DNA of 64,000 nt from Scilla litardierei (GCA_030789695.1 CM061140.1:83018422-83082421); one strand, 5' to 3'; counted from the first letter of the stretch, positions 42,300 through 53,950 are shown. The notes: generated by a model from the sequence alone, not told the origin. Translations and numbers: made by a program.

Positions 42300-43473
42300 C
42301 TAGCAAGTTGGAAACCAAACAAAAGTGGAGTTTGGTTTCCGTATATAGTTATATGAATATATAACATTACGCACATATGAATCTATATACACATTCCTAT
42401 CAAGCCTAGAAACATTCTTAGGAATCCACAAAGAAAGTGATTTGGGATTCTTAGTACGAGGTTTGGTTAAGGCATGAGTAGGAGGTGAGGGTGCACGCTT
42501 ATGAGGTGGAACATAAACATTGGCGTGCCCAGTGTGTGAAACATGCAATTTAGCTTTAGAAGCATTCACACAAGTAATTCTACCATGCATAGGAACATGT
42601 GAAGCATGCAACGGTTTATCATTAATTCTAGCATGCAAGCAATAATAAGATTTCGTATGAGTAGAAACATCATGCATAGCATTCAAAGAAGAAGTATTCA
42701 TATCAAAATATTTTTGAATAGGCTTCTTAATATATGCAAGACCGGAATACAAAAAAGCATGATTTCTCTTTGGTTTAGAAATATTAGTTTATTTTAGGCC
42801 AAAAGAGTTGGATGCGACTTTCTCATTAGAATGCTCCCCCATAAGATTTATTTGGGTGCTTCAAAGAGAAGAGCTTGGTTTGTTCACCTTCAATGAAGAG
42901 GATCCCAAAACCGTGTCCTTACTCAATTTGAAATTTTCAATTTGATTAGACAATAGCTCACATTTCTTCAAAAGTGAAGAAATGTTGTCATCCCTCTTGG
43001 ATAGACAAGAGCTAAGCTCACAACATTTTGACTTGAGAGCCACTATCTCATCTCTCAAAATGTTGTAATCACACTCTGAGTGCATCTTCTCCATTTGGAG
43101 TTTGAGAGAAGCATTCTTATCCCTCAAAGCACTCAATTAAGAAAGAAGAGTGCCTTTCTCGGTATGCAAAGAATTAAGTTCAACATTATGCGATGCATAC
43201 AGACTCTCACACACAGATTTGTGAAAATCACGATCAAACTCAATACGCGCTTTAAGAGAGTCATTCTCTTTGCTCAACATGCACACATGAGAATCAAGAG
43301 CAATCTTATCTTGATTCAATGCAATGGTTTGTGTATCAGCACGAAGTTTGGATGATAAAGAAGTGTGTGTGAGCATCTCTCTCTCAAGCTTGTTGTTATT
43401 TGCTTTGGGAGAGTCCATAAACAACGCATTAAAATTTTTAATAAAATCACTACGTTGAACGAGAGAGTTACGA
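42300..43473 (-). pseudogene. gag: Element F gag, C-terminal part (coiled coil)
   Basis: Minus-strand coding stretch reading from 43478 downwards: NALFMDSPKANNNKLER, then a long coiled coil (ALNQDKIALDSHVCMLSKEN, CSECDYN-type region, CLSKRDDNISSLLKKCELL) and a tail KSLSLWIPKN...STFVWFPTC before the stop at 42300. Stops occur near 43137, 42861 and 42793. The same WIP motif ends the gag-like frame of G. This matches the long C-terminal extension of Sirevirus Gag. It joins to 50326-50046 once G is removed. Confidence 0.7.
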
Positions 43474-43922
43474 GTTACTGTTGAGTATTGGTGTTTTATA
43501 CTAATCTTATTTTGATGATGATCACAACATTATGTTGTTGCTAATGATTTTGATGTTTTAGTCTCACAGTTTAACTCCTAGAATATCTTTCTTGGAGACT
43601 AATCACTTGGTGCAAGGATGGACATCAAGTGAAGAAGGGCCATAGTTTGGACTCAAGGAGTGCCAAAGCTTGGAGATGGTGGAGAGCACTCAAGGCATCA
43701 AGATTGAAGACTTAGACTCTTTGAGAAGCATTATAATCCATGTATTTTACTTTATTGCTTTCTCTCTCTTTTGAGTCTAGAGTTAATGTAATGCCTTGTT
43801 AGATGGTTTACTCATTCATGCATATGCATTTAACCATCTTAGTGAGCCTTAGGATTATTATAGAATCCAACCCAATAGGTTAACTCTATCCAAAGACTCA
43901 ATTGGAGTCTCTGGCTTTCCGT

Positions 43923-44431
43923 CAGTCGCCTGTTGAAGGAAAAACAGTCGACTGGGTGATTTCCAGTCGCCTGTAGATCCTTCTACAGTCGTCTGACATG
44001 CACAGCTCAAGTCAACATTTCAATTGACTAAAACTTGAGCTTTACACACATTCGTCTGTCGATCAGTTTACAGTCGCCTGTATTTTTACAGTCGCCTGTA
44101 TAGCGTAAGTGCATTCTCTGCATCTCTCTGTTATTTCTCCATCTCTTACAGCAGACGACTGATGAAGAATATACAGTCGCCTGATTTCTTGACAGTCGAC
44201 TGTAGTATTAACATCAGTCGCCTGTGCGAAGAATTGGAGAAAGAGTGCAGCTCTCTGTTTCAATCCATACCCTGCAGCAGTCGCCTGCTGAAGGATTAAC
44301 ATGCGCCTGTCCTGTTTGTCAGTCGACTGTATTGACTTCATCAGTCGACTGTCCTGGCTCAGATTATATCCGTTGGATATTTTCTAGCCGATGATCAGTC
44401 GACTGTCTTTTGATCATCAGTCGACTATTCC
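43923..44431 (+). promoter_or_regulatory. Palindrome array CAGTCGACTG / CAGTCGCCTG in G 5' LTR
   Basis: About seventeen copies of CAGTCGACTG or the variant CAGTCGCCTG (reverse complement of the F variant) upstream of the TATA-like box. Confidence 0.85.
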
Positions 44432-44799
44432 GGTCGTTTTCGCCCAGTTTCTAGCCGTTGCAGAATTGATTCTTTGGCTGTTTTCTTGGGTTTTGGGGGT
44501 TTGATATAGGGTTCCTTTATATATGAGTGGGCTGCCATCTCTGAATGCTTCTTGATGCTATTGAATATCTCAAGAGATCTATAAGCCACTCCCAAACTCC
44601 CTCAATTCCCTCTCAAGAGCTCATTCTCTCCTTCATGCATTGAAGTCAAGCTCAATGGAAATCATCCAAGTGCAATTCTAGCAAATCTCATCACTTGGAG
44701 ATCCTCTTCCATGCCTTGCATTCATTTATGAGTAAGTTCATCTCAAGGCATAGGTAAGAGTATTTGTTTTACTTTGTTATTTCATTGAAACCCTAGTCT

Positions 44800-45045
44800 T
44801 TCTGTGTGAGAGGTAGTTACTCTCTGTGTGAGAGTATAACCCTCTGTGTGAGGGTTGGTTGAGATCTCTCTATGTGAGAGTTTAAGTCTTTCTGTGTGAA
44901 AGCAAGGATTTCTCTGTGTGAGAATCCTAAATCCTTTGTGTGAGGTCTCTCTGTGTGGGAGTGAGGATTTCTTTGTGTGAGAATCCAAATCCTCTGTGTG
45001 AGGTATCTCTGTGTAAGATTGTATTCACTTTCTCTGTGTGAGAAT
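44800..45045 (+). repeat. Leader repeat TCTGTGTGAGA in G 5' LTR
   Basis: Roughly a dozen or more degenerate copies of CTCTGTGTGAGAGT in the presumed transcribed leader. The second copy is at about 49635-49830. Confidence 0.75.
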
Positions 45046-45298
45046 TATAGTGGATTTTGGTGTGGCTGGACGTACCCAAGTTTGGGGAACCAGGGTAAAA
45101 TCTTGTGTTTGCGTTTGGATTGATTGTGTTGTTTAATTCCTCTTGCACTTATTATTCCGCATTTGCAAGTTTAATTTTAATTGCACAATTTATTGCCATT
45201 ACTCTATTCATCCCCCCTCTAGAGCGTTTGTTGTTAGTATTGCAAGGTAGACAGTCCTTACAATTGGTATCAGAGTGAGGTAGAAGCATACAACAACG

Positions 45299-47352
45299 AT
45301 GGCATACAACGCTTCATCCATGTCTCATGAAGAAGGTTTGTCAACTGTTCGACCCCCGCTCTTCAATGGAACCAACTACCGCAGTTGGAAGATCAAGATG
45401 ATGATCTACTTAGAGGGTCAAGACCTTTGGGACATTACAGAGTCGCCATTTGAGAAGCCTACTACACCCGTGGCTTCAAGAACAAAATCGGAGAAGGACT
45501 CGATCAAATTTAATGCGAGGGCTATGAATGCATTCCATTGCACTCTCACTTCAAATGAGTTCGACCGCATCTCCATGTGCAAAACGGCCAATGAAATTTG
45601 GCATACATTGGAGATTTCTCATGAAGGGACTTCGATGGTAAAGAAATCTAAACAATGCGTATTTAGATCTAAATATGAGTTGTTTAAGATGTAGGAAGGA
45701 GAAAATATCTCGGAGATGTTCACAAAGTTCACAGAAATCGTAAACGCTTTGGAAGGACTTGGGAAGGTGATTTCCCAAGAGGATCGAGCAGAGAAGATCC
45801 TTGACTCGCTCACATCTCAATGGGAGTCAAAGGCCAACGGGATTTTAGAGTCAAATGACTTGTCCAAATACACCGTTGAGGAGTGCATTGGGAATCTCAT
45901 GGCGTATGAAGTAAAGCTTCAACACAAGAAGGAGATTCAACCAACCAAGCCCGAGAAGCCGGAGAAGCATAAGGGTGTTGCATTCCATGCCAAGGAGGAG
46001 CCAATCAAATGGAGAAAGAAATTCCATCAAGAAGCTCCTAGTGAAGAAGATGAAGAAGATGAGGCTAGTGGAGATGAAGTCATGGAGCTTGTCACACAAC
46101 TGAGAGCATTTCTTAAAAGCAAGCAAGGTAAATCTTCTTCAAAGTTTGCCTCCAAGTCTAACAACTCTATTTGTTTCAATTGTAGAGGAAAATGTCATAT
46201 TTCTACCGAATGCCCTTCCAAGCCCGACCAAGAGACTTACAAAGGAAATGGGAAGAAGCATTGGAAAGGTAAATCCAAGTTCAAGAACTAAAAGAAGGTA
46301 CTTGTCGGCACATTTGATGATTCTGACGAGGACACATCAAGTAATGAAGAAGAGGATGACATGGAGCGAGCTCATATGTGCTTCGCGGCTTTTGATGATT
46401 CTTCATTAATCCCCTCGAGTTCAAGCGATGAAAAGGTGTAGGCGTGGCTCATCCCTAACAAGGAAATGTGCTTCATGGCAAAGGGGAAAGAGTCTTTGTC
46501 AAGCTCTAGCGAGGAGGAAAGTGATGAGTAAGTTGAGGAGGAGAAGCTATCCTATGAGGAGCTCGAATACCGCTTCAATGTGGTCTCCAATGGGGCAAGT
46601 AAGTGCATCGACTCATATGCTAAATTGAAAACTAAATTTAAAAATGCTATGAGTAGGTTGCATGCCTTAGAATCTACTAGTGACAATGATAATGATGCTT
46701 TGCATGTTTGTGACACTAGTGAGAGAGACACACTTCTCTCTTAAGTTAAAGAATTGAGCCTTACAAATGAAAATCTTGTTGCTCAAAACCTTAGCTTATA
46801 AACTTACTTTCAACAACTTACGTTGAAATGTGATAAGGAATCCCGGAAGCTCAAAAGCTTTGTGTATTCTAGGGATTCACTCCACGATTTGTTGGAAAAA
46901 CAACATCCGGAAAATCATAGAGGAGGCTTGGGTTATATTCAAAATATGGTACCCAAACCCACCTCTAATTCCTCTTATGGTGCAAATACAAGAAATATTG
47001 CTAAAGCACCTAAGAAGAATCACCATGCTTTCTTGTACAACAATAACATCAACAAGAAGCATGTAGATCACGAGGTAATGGGAAGAATGAAAAATCTTCA
47101 TTTTTTGCTAAGAAGCAAAATCCTCATTCTTTACATGCCAAGAAATTCGTTTCTACACCTAAGCATGCCACATCCACCCCTCTTGCAAAGGCAAAACCCT
47201 TGCCTAGGAAATCCTTGAGATTATGGATTCCCACTAAGGTTATTGTGCAAGAGAGGGATAGTTACATCAACTCTTTAGTTAGGGATGTGATCACCTCATG
47301 TGATTATGTTAGGAAATCAAACTCCTCTTGGGTTTGGTTCCCTAATGTTTAG
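45299..47352 (+). pseudogene. gag: Element G gag (many nonsense codons, one frameshift)
   Basis: ATG 45299 (MAYNASSMSHEEGLS). N-terminal domain with RPPLFNGTNYRSWKIKM and EIWHTLEISHEGT is typical of copia Gag (UBN2 type). A zinc knuckle CFNCRGKCHISTEC lies near 46170-46211. A long acidic and coiled-coil extension follows and the region ends LWIPTK...SWVWFPNV with TAG 47350. Stops at 45692, 46289, 46439, 46529 and 46742 and near 46800 mostly fit CAG-to-TAG or CAA-to-TAA. A frameshift lies near 47100. No DSG protease or later domain is seen. Confidence 0.85.
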
Positions 47353-48293
47353 GTTCCCCACACACATTTGCATATTGCATCGGTATTATGCTTAATGTTA
47401 TATTTTTGCGTACCCATTGGTTGTGTATGTGTTTCATGATTTTGAAAATACTTTCAAATGTATGTATTTTTCATGAAAATGGGAATCTTGGGGTGTTTAT
47501 TGACATGCATGCATTTTTGATCCATGTGTATGTCAATGGGGGAGTTAATATGTTATATGTTTAAAGTATTTTAAAACATATTTTGACTCTCATTTTGAGG
47601 TTGTTTGAGATCACTATTTACAATTGGTTATCTTTGGTCTCAAAACAAACCTCTTGTTTATTGCCAACATATTTCATGTTATGTTTGTTTTGGCAATATT
47701 CTTTGTGTATCATTGAAGCTTGATTTTTTCATATCTATTGCTTTGATACACTTTTTAGGCCCATGGCTCCATTAATTATAATTGGTATTAGATCCTAGAA
47801 GTCAAAAGTTGACCATTTCTATGATCTAGGGGGAGCATGGGATAGTGAATTGATACCCACTAAAATTTTAAATTTGGTATCATACATATCTTTCTTTTCT
47901 TGCATATTGTCACATCTTGGTTAAGATGACAAAGGGGGATATTTTTGATGTCCACCGTTTTGACGATGTCAAGGGGGAGAGATATATGCATTATGTAATC
48001 ATATCTATATGGGGAGATATATATATACATATGCATATGGGAGGAGATATCTATATAGGGAGAGATATATGGGATTAGATAAACCATTCATGTTTGCATG
48101 CTTTTATCCTTTGCAATTGGTTTATGTAATCCATGCCTATTATATGCCAACATGTTCTTATTGGTATTATGAGTTTTTACCATTGTGTAGCTCATTATGT
48201 ATTTGATGCATATAAGTAGGGGGAGATCATTAGCATTGTGCTTTAATTCTTTATGATTTACATAATGTGTGTCATCATCAAAAAGGGGGAGAT
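47353..48293 (+). other. 3' non-coding region of G with multiple polypurine tracts
   Basis: No gene. Five runs of GGGGGA (about 47829, 47934, 47973, 48220, 48285) occur before the LTR, the last in AAAAAGGGGGAGATT at the LTR edge. The copies of TTTTGA(T/C)GATG near two of them resemble the area around the true tract. Clusters of such tracts are known from Sireviruses. Confidence 0.75.
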
Positions 48294-50040
48294 TGTTGAG
48301 TATTGGTGTTTTATACCAATCTTATTTTGATGATGATCACAACATTATGTTGTTGCTAATGATTCTCATGTTTTAGTCTCATAGTTTAATTCCTAGAATA
48401 TCTTTCTTGGAGACTAATCACTTGGTGCAAGGATGAACATCAAGTGAAGAAGGGCCATAGTTTGGACTCAAGGAGTGCCAAAGCTTGGAGATGGTGGAGA
48501 GCACTCAAGGCATCAAGATTGAAGACTTAGACTCTTTGAGAAGCATTGTAATCCAAGTATTTTACTTTATTGCTTTCTCTCTCTTTTGAGTCTAGGGTTA
48601 ATGTAATGCCTTGTTAGATGGTTTACTCATTCATGCATATGCATTTAACCATCGTAGTGAGCCTTAGGATTATCATAGAATCCAATCCAATAGGTTCACT
48701 CTGTCCAAAGACTCAATTGGAGTCTCTGGCTTTCCATCAGTCGCCTGCTAAAGGAAAAACAGTCGACTGGGTGATTTCCAGTCGCCTGTAGATCCTTCTA
48801 CAGTCATCTGACATGCACAGCTGAAGTCAACATTTCAATTGACTCAAACTTGAGCTTTACGCACAGTCGTCTGTCGATCAGTTTACAGTCGCCTGTATTT
48901 TTACAGTCGCCTGGAGATTGGTCATCAGTCGCCTGTATAGCGTAAGTGCATTCTCTGCATCTCTCTGTTGTTTCTCCATCTCTTACAACAGACGACTGAT
49001 GAAGAATATACAGTCGCCTGATTTCTTGACAGTCGACTGTAGTATTAACATCAGTCGCCTGTGCGAAGAATTGGAGAAAGAGTGCAGCTCTCTGTTTCAA
49101 TCCATACCCTGCAGCAGTCGCCTGCTGAAGGATTAACAGGCGCCTGTCCTGTTTGTCAGTCGACTGTATTGACTTCATCAGTCGACTGTCCTGGCTCAGA
49201 TTATATCCGTTGGATATTTTCTAGCCGATGATCAGTCGACTGTCTTTTGATCATCAGTCGACTGTTCCTGTCGTTTTCGCCCAGTTTCTAGCCGTTGCAG
49301 AATTGATTCTTTGGCTGTTTTCTTGGGTTTTGGGGGTTTGATATAGGGTTCCTTTATATATGAGTGGGCTGCCATCTCTGAATGCTTCTTGATGCTATTG
49401 AATATCTCAAGAGATCTATAAGCCACTCCCAAACTCCCTCAATTCCCTCTCAAGAGCTCATTCTCTCCTTCATGCATTGAAGTCAAGCTCAAGGGAAATC
49501 ATCCAAGTGCAATTCTAGCAAATCTCATCACTTGGAGATCCTCTTCCATGCCTTGCATTCATTTATGAGTAAGTTCATCTCAAGGCATAGGTAAGAGTAT
49601 TTGTTTTACTTTGTTATTTCATTGAAACCCTAGTCTTTCTGTGTGAGAGCTAGTTACTCTCTGTGTGAGAGTATAACCTTCTATGTGAGGGTTGGTTGAG
49701 ATCTCTCTGTGTGAGAGTTTAAGTCTTTCTGTGTGAAAGCAAGGATTTCTCTGTGTGAGAATCCAAATCCTCTGTGTGAGGTATCTTTGTGTGAGCTTGT
49801 ATTCACTTTCTCTGTGTGAGAATTATAGTGGATTTTGGTGTGGCTGGACGTACCCAAGTTTGGGGAACCAGGGTAAAATCTTGTGTTTGCGTTTGGATTG
49901 ATTGTGTTGTTTAATTCCTCTTGCACTTATTATTCTGCATTTGCAAGTTTAATTTTAATTGCACAATTTATTGCCATTACTCTATTCATCCCCCCTCTAG
50001 AGTGTTTGTTGTTAGTATTGGAAGGTAGACGGTCCTTACA
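48294..50040 (+). repeat. Element G 3' LTR
   Basis: Same layout as the 5' LTR; TATA-like box 49355-49361. It carries one extra palindrome unit near 48905-48935 and lacks some leader repeats. Confidence 0.95.
48738..49264 (+). promoter_or_regulatory. Palindrome array in G 3' LTR
   Basis: Second copy of the CAGTCGACTG/CAGTCGCCTG array, one unit longer than in the 5' LTR. Confidence 0.85.
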
Positions 50041-50045
50041 GTTAC

Positions 50046-50326
50046 CTCATTACCAACGATGCTCTCATCATCGCAAGATTCGTCTCTTCCATACTTTTCA
50101 TCAAGATAATCCCATATCTCCCCGGCAGTCTCTAATCACATACTTTCTTTTTAATTTTCGTAGAGAAGGCTTTCTGCAACGCATTCCACACTTGAGCATC
50201 CGAAGTGATAGACATTGACTCCTCGTGATCATCAAGCCATTGGAACATTTTCTTCCTCCATTTTAAGAAATGTTTGCCTTTGAAGACGGGAGGAAAGGAG
50301 AGGGGTTGTTGAGACTTAGAAGTCAT
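50046..50326 (-). pseudogene. gag: Element F gag, N-terminal part
   Basis: Minus ATG 50326-50324 (MTSKSQQPLSFPPVFKGKH), then FLKWRKKMFQWLDDHEESMS, a copia Gag start. The first frame stops near 50132; the frame continues in another phase as GEIWDYLDEKYGRDES up to the G insertion site at 50046, and on from 43478. A deletion is likely near 50135-50150. Confidence 0.7.
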
Positions 50327-50349
50327 GCTTGCAAAAGCCACCAAACCAA

Positions 50350-50363
50350 TGCTCTGATACCAA
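50350..50363 (-). other. Primer-binding site of F
   Basis: TTGGTATCAGAGC on the minus strand next to the LTR edge; complementary to the 3' end of initiator-Met tRNA. Confidence 0.85.
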
Positions 50364-50364
50364 C

Positions 50365-51653
50365 TGTAAGGGACCCTGCGGGGCTACACATACACTAGAG
50401 GGGGGTTGGGGGGGTGAATAGTGTAATAACAAGCAAAGTGCTTAATTAAAAGTTACTAAAATTAAAGCACAATAAGCAGCAGAAAATAAACAGAGTGCTC
50501 AACAACAACAAGCGCAAACACAATGATTTTACACTGGTTCCCCAAAACTTGGGTACGTCCAGCCACACCAATATTCACTCTATTCCCACAAAGAGAAGTG
50601 AATACAAATCCCACAAAGGGATACACTCCCACAAAGAGAGAGACATCACCAAGAGGATTTTGCCCTACAAAAGGACCTAACCAACCCTACACAGGGGTCA
50701 AATTCTCACCTAGAGAATTACTAACTCCCACTCAGAGAATTAAGGTTATCCCTACACTAGGACACCAAACTCCCACTAAGAGAGTTACTCCCACAAAGAG
50801 AGTTATTCCCATAAAGAGAATATCTAATTCCCACAAAGAGAATTAGGGTTTCGAAACAAAAACAAAACGAAACAACACTTAACTATGCCTTGATATGATC
50901 TTACCAATGTGAAGAAGAAGGCATGCAAGTGAATGACTAAGTGCTTGAGATTAGCTTTGATTGCACTTGTTGATCTTTCTCTCTTCTAGGAATGAATCCT
51001 AACACTTCTCACTTGAGTGTATGAAAATGAAGAGAAGAAAGATGATCTCCAAGAAAGGAATGAGAATTAGATCCCTTGGAGAATTTCCCTATGAGCTAGC
51101 TTCAATGCATGAAGAGAAATGTTCTCATGAGAGGGAAATGGGAGAGAATAGGAGTGGCTAATGATTCTCAAAGATATTCAATATAAACCGAGAGTTCTTC
51201 ATGAACTAAGCCAACTCCTATATATAGGAAGCCCAAAGGAACACATAAAACCAGCCAAAACCCAAAGGGAAGAAATCTGCAACGGCTAGATTTTGGCAGT
51301 TTATGGCATGAACAGTCGACTGATGATCATTAGACAATCGACTGATCAACGGCTAGAAAATATCCCAACGGCTATAATCTGAGCCAGGACAGTCGACTGT
51401 AGAAGACTACACAAGCGCCTGTAAAACAGACAGTCGACTGTATATCCTTCAACAGACTACTGTAGCAGGGATGGACAAGAAACAGAGAGCTGCACTCTTT
51501 CTTCAGATAAGCATACAGGTGACTGATGTCAATAATACAGTCGACTGTCTTATAGTCAGACGACTGTAAAACCTTCATCAGTCGACTGTTGTATAAGATG
51601 GAGAAAAGACAGAGAGAGATGCATATTTTGCACTTACGTCTTTCAGACGACTG
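50365..51653 (-). repeat. Element F 5' LTR, interrupted
   Basis: Matches 39654-40936 of the 3' LTR and stops inside the palindrome array (51312-51653), where LTR H begins. The remaining 860 or so bases are not found in the window. Confidence 0.9.
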
Positions 51654-53238
51654 TGACCAGCGCCCCCGGTTCGCTTGGCCGCGAATAGGCCGGGGGACCC
51701 GCGTGAGGGTTTAGATATTTGTAACCGCAAGTGCACGGTGTTGTAGTGTGGCTTGGGGGTCGAACACAGGGAGGCTAGGATGTGCTTGTGTCAAGGAGGA
51801 CCGAAATCACCCCGTGGGCGAGCTAGCCCGAATCGGTTGATGGGTTGTCACGAGAAAAGAATGCAGAGTATGAACAATAAGAAAATAAACCCGGGACTTT
51901 GGTTTCCACTCCAACGAGCGACTCTCGCCGATACGGCCTATGGGAAGGATGGCGATCGGAATTAGGGTCTAATGGTGAGACGTTGCCTCTGAAAGTGGTA
52001 CCAGCATCACATGGGCCCGATATTCCGGTCGGTGCCCAGGATGATACACCGGACTTCTCGGATTCGATCAGTGGGCACTCCCGTTTCCATTAACACTGAT
52101 TGATTCCGGGAGCACTAAGCTCGCAACGATAACTCCCAACGTCTCATCCTGCCGCTCCCGCGCGCTAGGATTCGGCGTCTACGCTAAGGGCGTGAGCTAT
52201 GGCTAGGGAGTCAACCGCCAAGTTTATTCCCCCTTGGCCCAACGGTCAAAGGCGGTCTTTTTCCCGCCGATGACAATGAAACACCCCGTGTAACCATTAG
52301 ATTCCTAATCCCTATCGATTTCCTAACCCTATGGACGCATCGGGAAGATCCCCCGAAGGGGTTTTCGCCAAAATCCCAGATTTGGGAACTACTCACAAAT
52401 ATTCATTAAAAAGCGATCTAAACGAAAATGAACCGTTGAAATCATAATCAGACGATTGGAATGCAAAGGTAGTAGAGCAATTAAGATAATACTAAAGTTT
52501 AAGAAAGATCCGAAAACTTACAATAAAAGAGTAATTACAGCCGTCACAAATAGGAGAAAACAGTAAAAACTAGCAGCTCCCCGTTTCTGGAACCCTAGGG
52601 GTCCTATTTATAGGATCTCGTATCACCCGATCGGTTGACAAGTCAACCGATCGGGTGATCCGTTACAGATAATAAACAGAAAACGACGAACTTTCACCCG
52701 GTCATATGAACCGGTCGGTTGAGTTCTTGGAGTGACCGGTTGGATCTTGGCGCCATCGGGTGAAGGGATCGGTTGGGTGCCCGTGTCTTCGGCTCCTCAG
52801 CATCAGCTACAGATGAACCGATCGGGTGAGAGTCACCCGATCGGTTGGAATTTGGCTTGAGAAGACAGAGAGTTGGCCCCCGTTGAACCGGCCTGTGAAC
52901 CGGTCGGGTGACTTCCACTTGAGCTCCGGCTGAGACCGGGTGGTGCACGCGTGCATCACCCGATCGGTTGGAGATGACCAACCGACCGGGTGAGGGGCTG
53001 AAAGATGCAATCTTTGTCGTTTGATCCCCTGGATCACGCGTGACTCCTCCCGTTGCTCCGGGGACTTGAGATATCGTCGTTAAACGTCCCCTACGCGGGC
53101 AATCTCCTGCAAACATGGAGAAACAAAGAAAAGTGAAAGAAAACAAGAAAATACGAGAAAACAAATAAAAGACGACGGAAAATACGGAGAAACACAAAAG
53201 AAGACGTGCGTGAATATATGAAATATAAACGCACGTCA
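51654..53238 (-). repeat. LTR H, 3' LTR of an Athila-like minus-strand element
   Basis: Plus-strand edges TGACCAGCGCC and GCACGTCA. On the minus strand it is preceded by the purine run AGCTTGGGGGATTT (53239-53253) and by GAGGACGAGGAAGAG, a context seen in Athila-type elements. A TATA-like box CTATAAATAG (minus) lies near 52605-52615 beside the palindrome array. No protein in H supports the lineage directly. Confidence 0.7.
52625..53000 (-). promoter_or_regulatory. Palindrome array CACCCGATCGGTTG in LTR H
   Basis: About twelve copies of CACCCGATCGGTTG or its reverse CAACCGATCGGGTG and CCGGTCGG variants, partly in head-to-head pairs, just upstream of the TATA-like box. Confidence 0.85.
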
Positions 53239-53950
53239 AAATCCCCCAAGCTGAACTCTTCCTCGTCCTCGAGGAAGACGAGTGAGAGTAGGAGCTCGGA
53301 GGGGAAAAATAGAGAGAAAGAGAGAAAAAGAAAACTCTATATCCTAGATCGTCCGTAAGAGCCAACAAAATCAAAAAGGACACACCAAGCAAGCAAACGT
53401 CAAATCACATCACTAAACCTAGGAAAACGAGTCCAAATAAGTGTCGTGGGCCCACGCGGTGAAGCAAGAGTGAGTGTGGTCGTGTGCTAGCAAATGGTGT
53501 CGCTATCTACGATGTGCAATAAAGCTCGATATACACAGACCCAGGAAACGACCCAAATACCGATTCGAATTTGAAATTGCGGTGAATATTAGTTCAAGCA
53601 TGCATGAGAAGGGTGTAAGAATAGTCATGCATCGGGGATTCCACAACTAGGGTTAAGGAAATCATGCCACTATAGCCTAGATACTAGCTAAAAAGTTCCT
53701 AAGCCAAGTGTTTTCGAAAACGATGGGGGTTGAGATGATGTGGAGTAGAACACTCGGTGCAAATTCTCGCCTTCCCTTTATTCTCGGCAAGTAGGAAAAT
53801 ATTCACACTGGAATTTTTTTGGGTTTTGGGTATTTGTATATTTTTTTTGGCTTTTTGGCTATACAAAATTTTTGGGTTTTGGGTTTTGGGTATTTGCATG
53901 AGAAGGGTGTAACCCTTACCTAACCCAAGGCTTGGTCGCATGTTTTGATG
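53239..53950 (-). other. 3' internal non-coding region of H
   Basis: Contains the polypurine tract at its left edge and a Glu/Asp-coding-like GAGGACGAGGAAGAG. 53800-53890 is rich in TTTTTGG and GGGTTTTGGGTA repeats, similar (reverse strand) to the CAAAAAGCCAAAAAG part of region I. No complete gene. Confidence 0.5.

Larger units (their letters stand above)
43479..45262 (+). repeat. Element G 5' LTR
   Basis: Starts TGTTGAGTATT, ends GTCCTTACA. Order: leader-like T-rich start, palindrome array, TATA-like box 44518-44524 (TATATAT), donor GCATAG|GTAAGAG (intron start 44754), and TCTGTGTGAGA repeats at about 44800-45045. Confidence 0.95.
43479..50040 (+). mobile_element. Element G: Sirevirus-like Ty1/copia, gag only, nested in F
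   Basis: LTRs at 43479-45262 and 48294-50040 (1784 and 1747 bp), duplication gttac on both sides. Primer site TGGTATCAGAG at 45265-45275. The 3-kb internal region has a gag with many nonsense codons and no protease, RT or integrase. Multiple purine runs precede the 3' LTR. G is related to F but inserted in opposite orientation and later. Confidence 0.95.
39654..51653 (-). mobile_element. Element F: Sirevirus-like Ty1/copia, gag only, hosting element G
   Basis: Minus-strand element. The 3' LTR (39654-41804) is complete; the 5' LTR begins at 50365 and is cut at 51653 by LTR H. The primer site TTGGTATCAGAGC on the minus strand at 50350-50363 matches initiator-Met tRNA. Several GGGGGA-type purine runs precede the 3' LTR, as is usual in Sireviruses. 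Without G, the internal region is only about 2 kb, with a gag-like coding stretch and no pol, so F is non-autonomous. G inserted within it, duplicating gttac at 43474-43478 and 50041-50045. Confidence 0.9.

Noticed and set aside
42188..42376. Small hydrophobic minus-strand frame in F 3' region
   Set aside because: AT-rich non-coding DNA gives hydrophobic translations; no start context or conservation in G.
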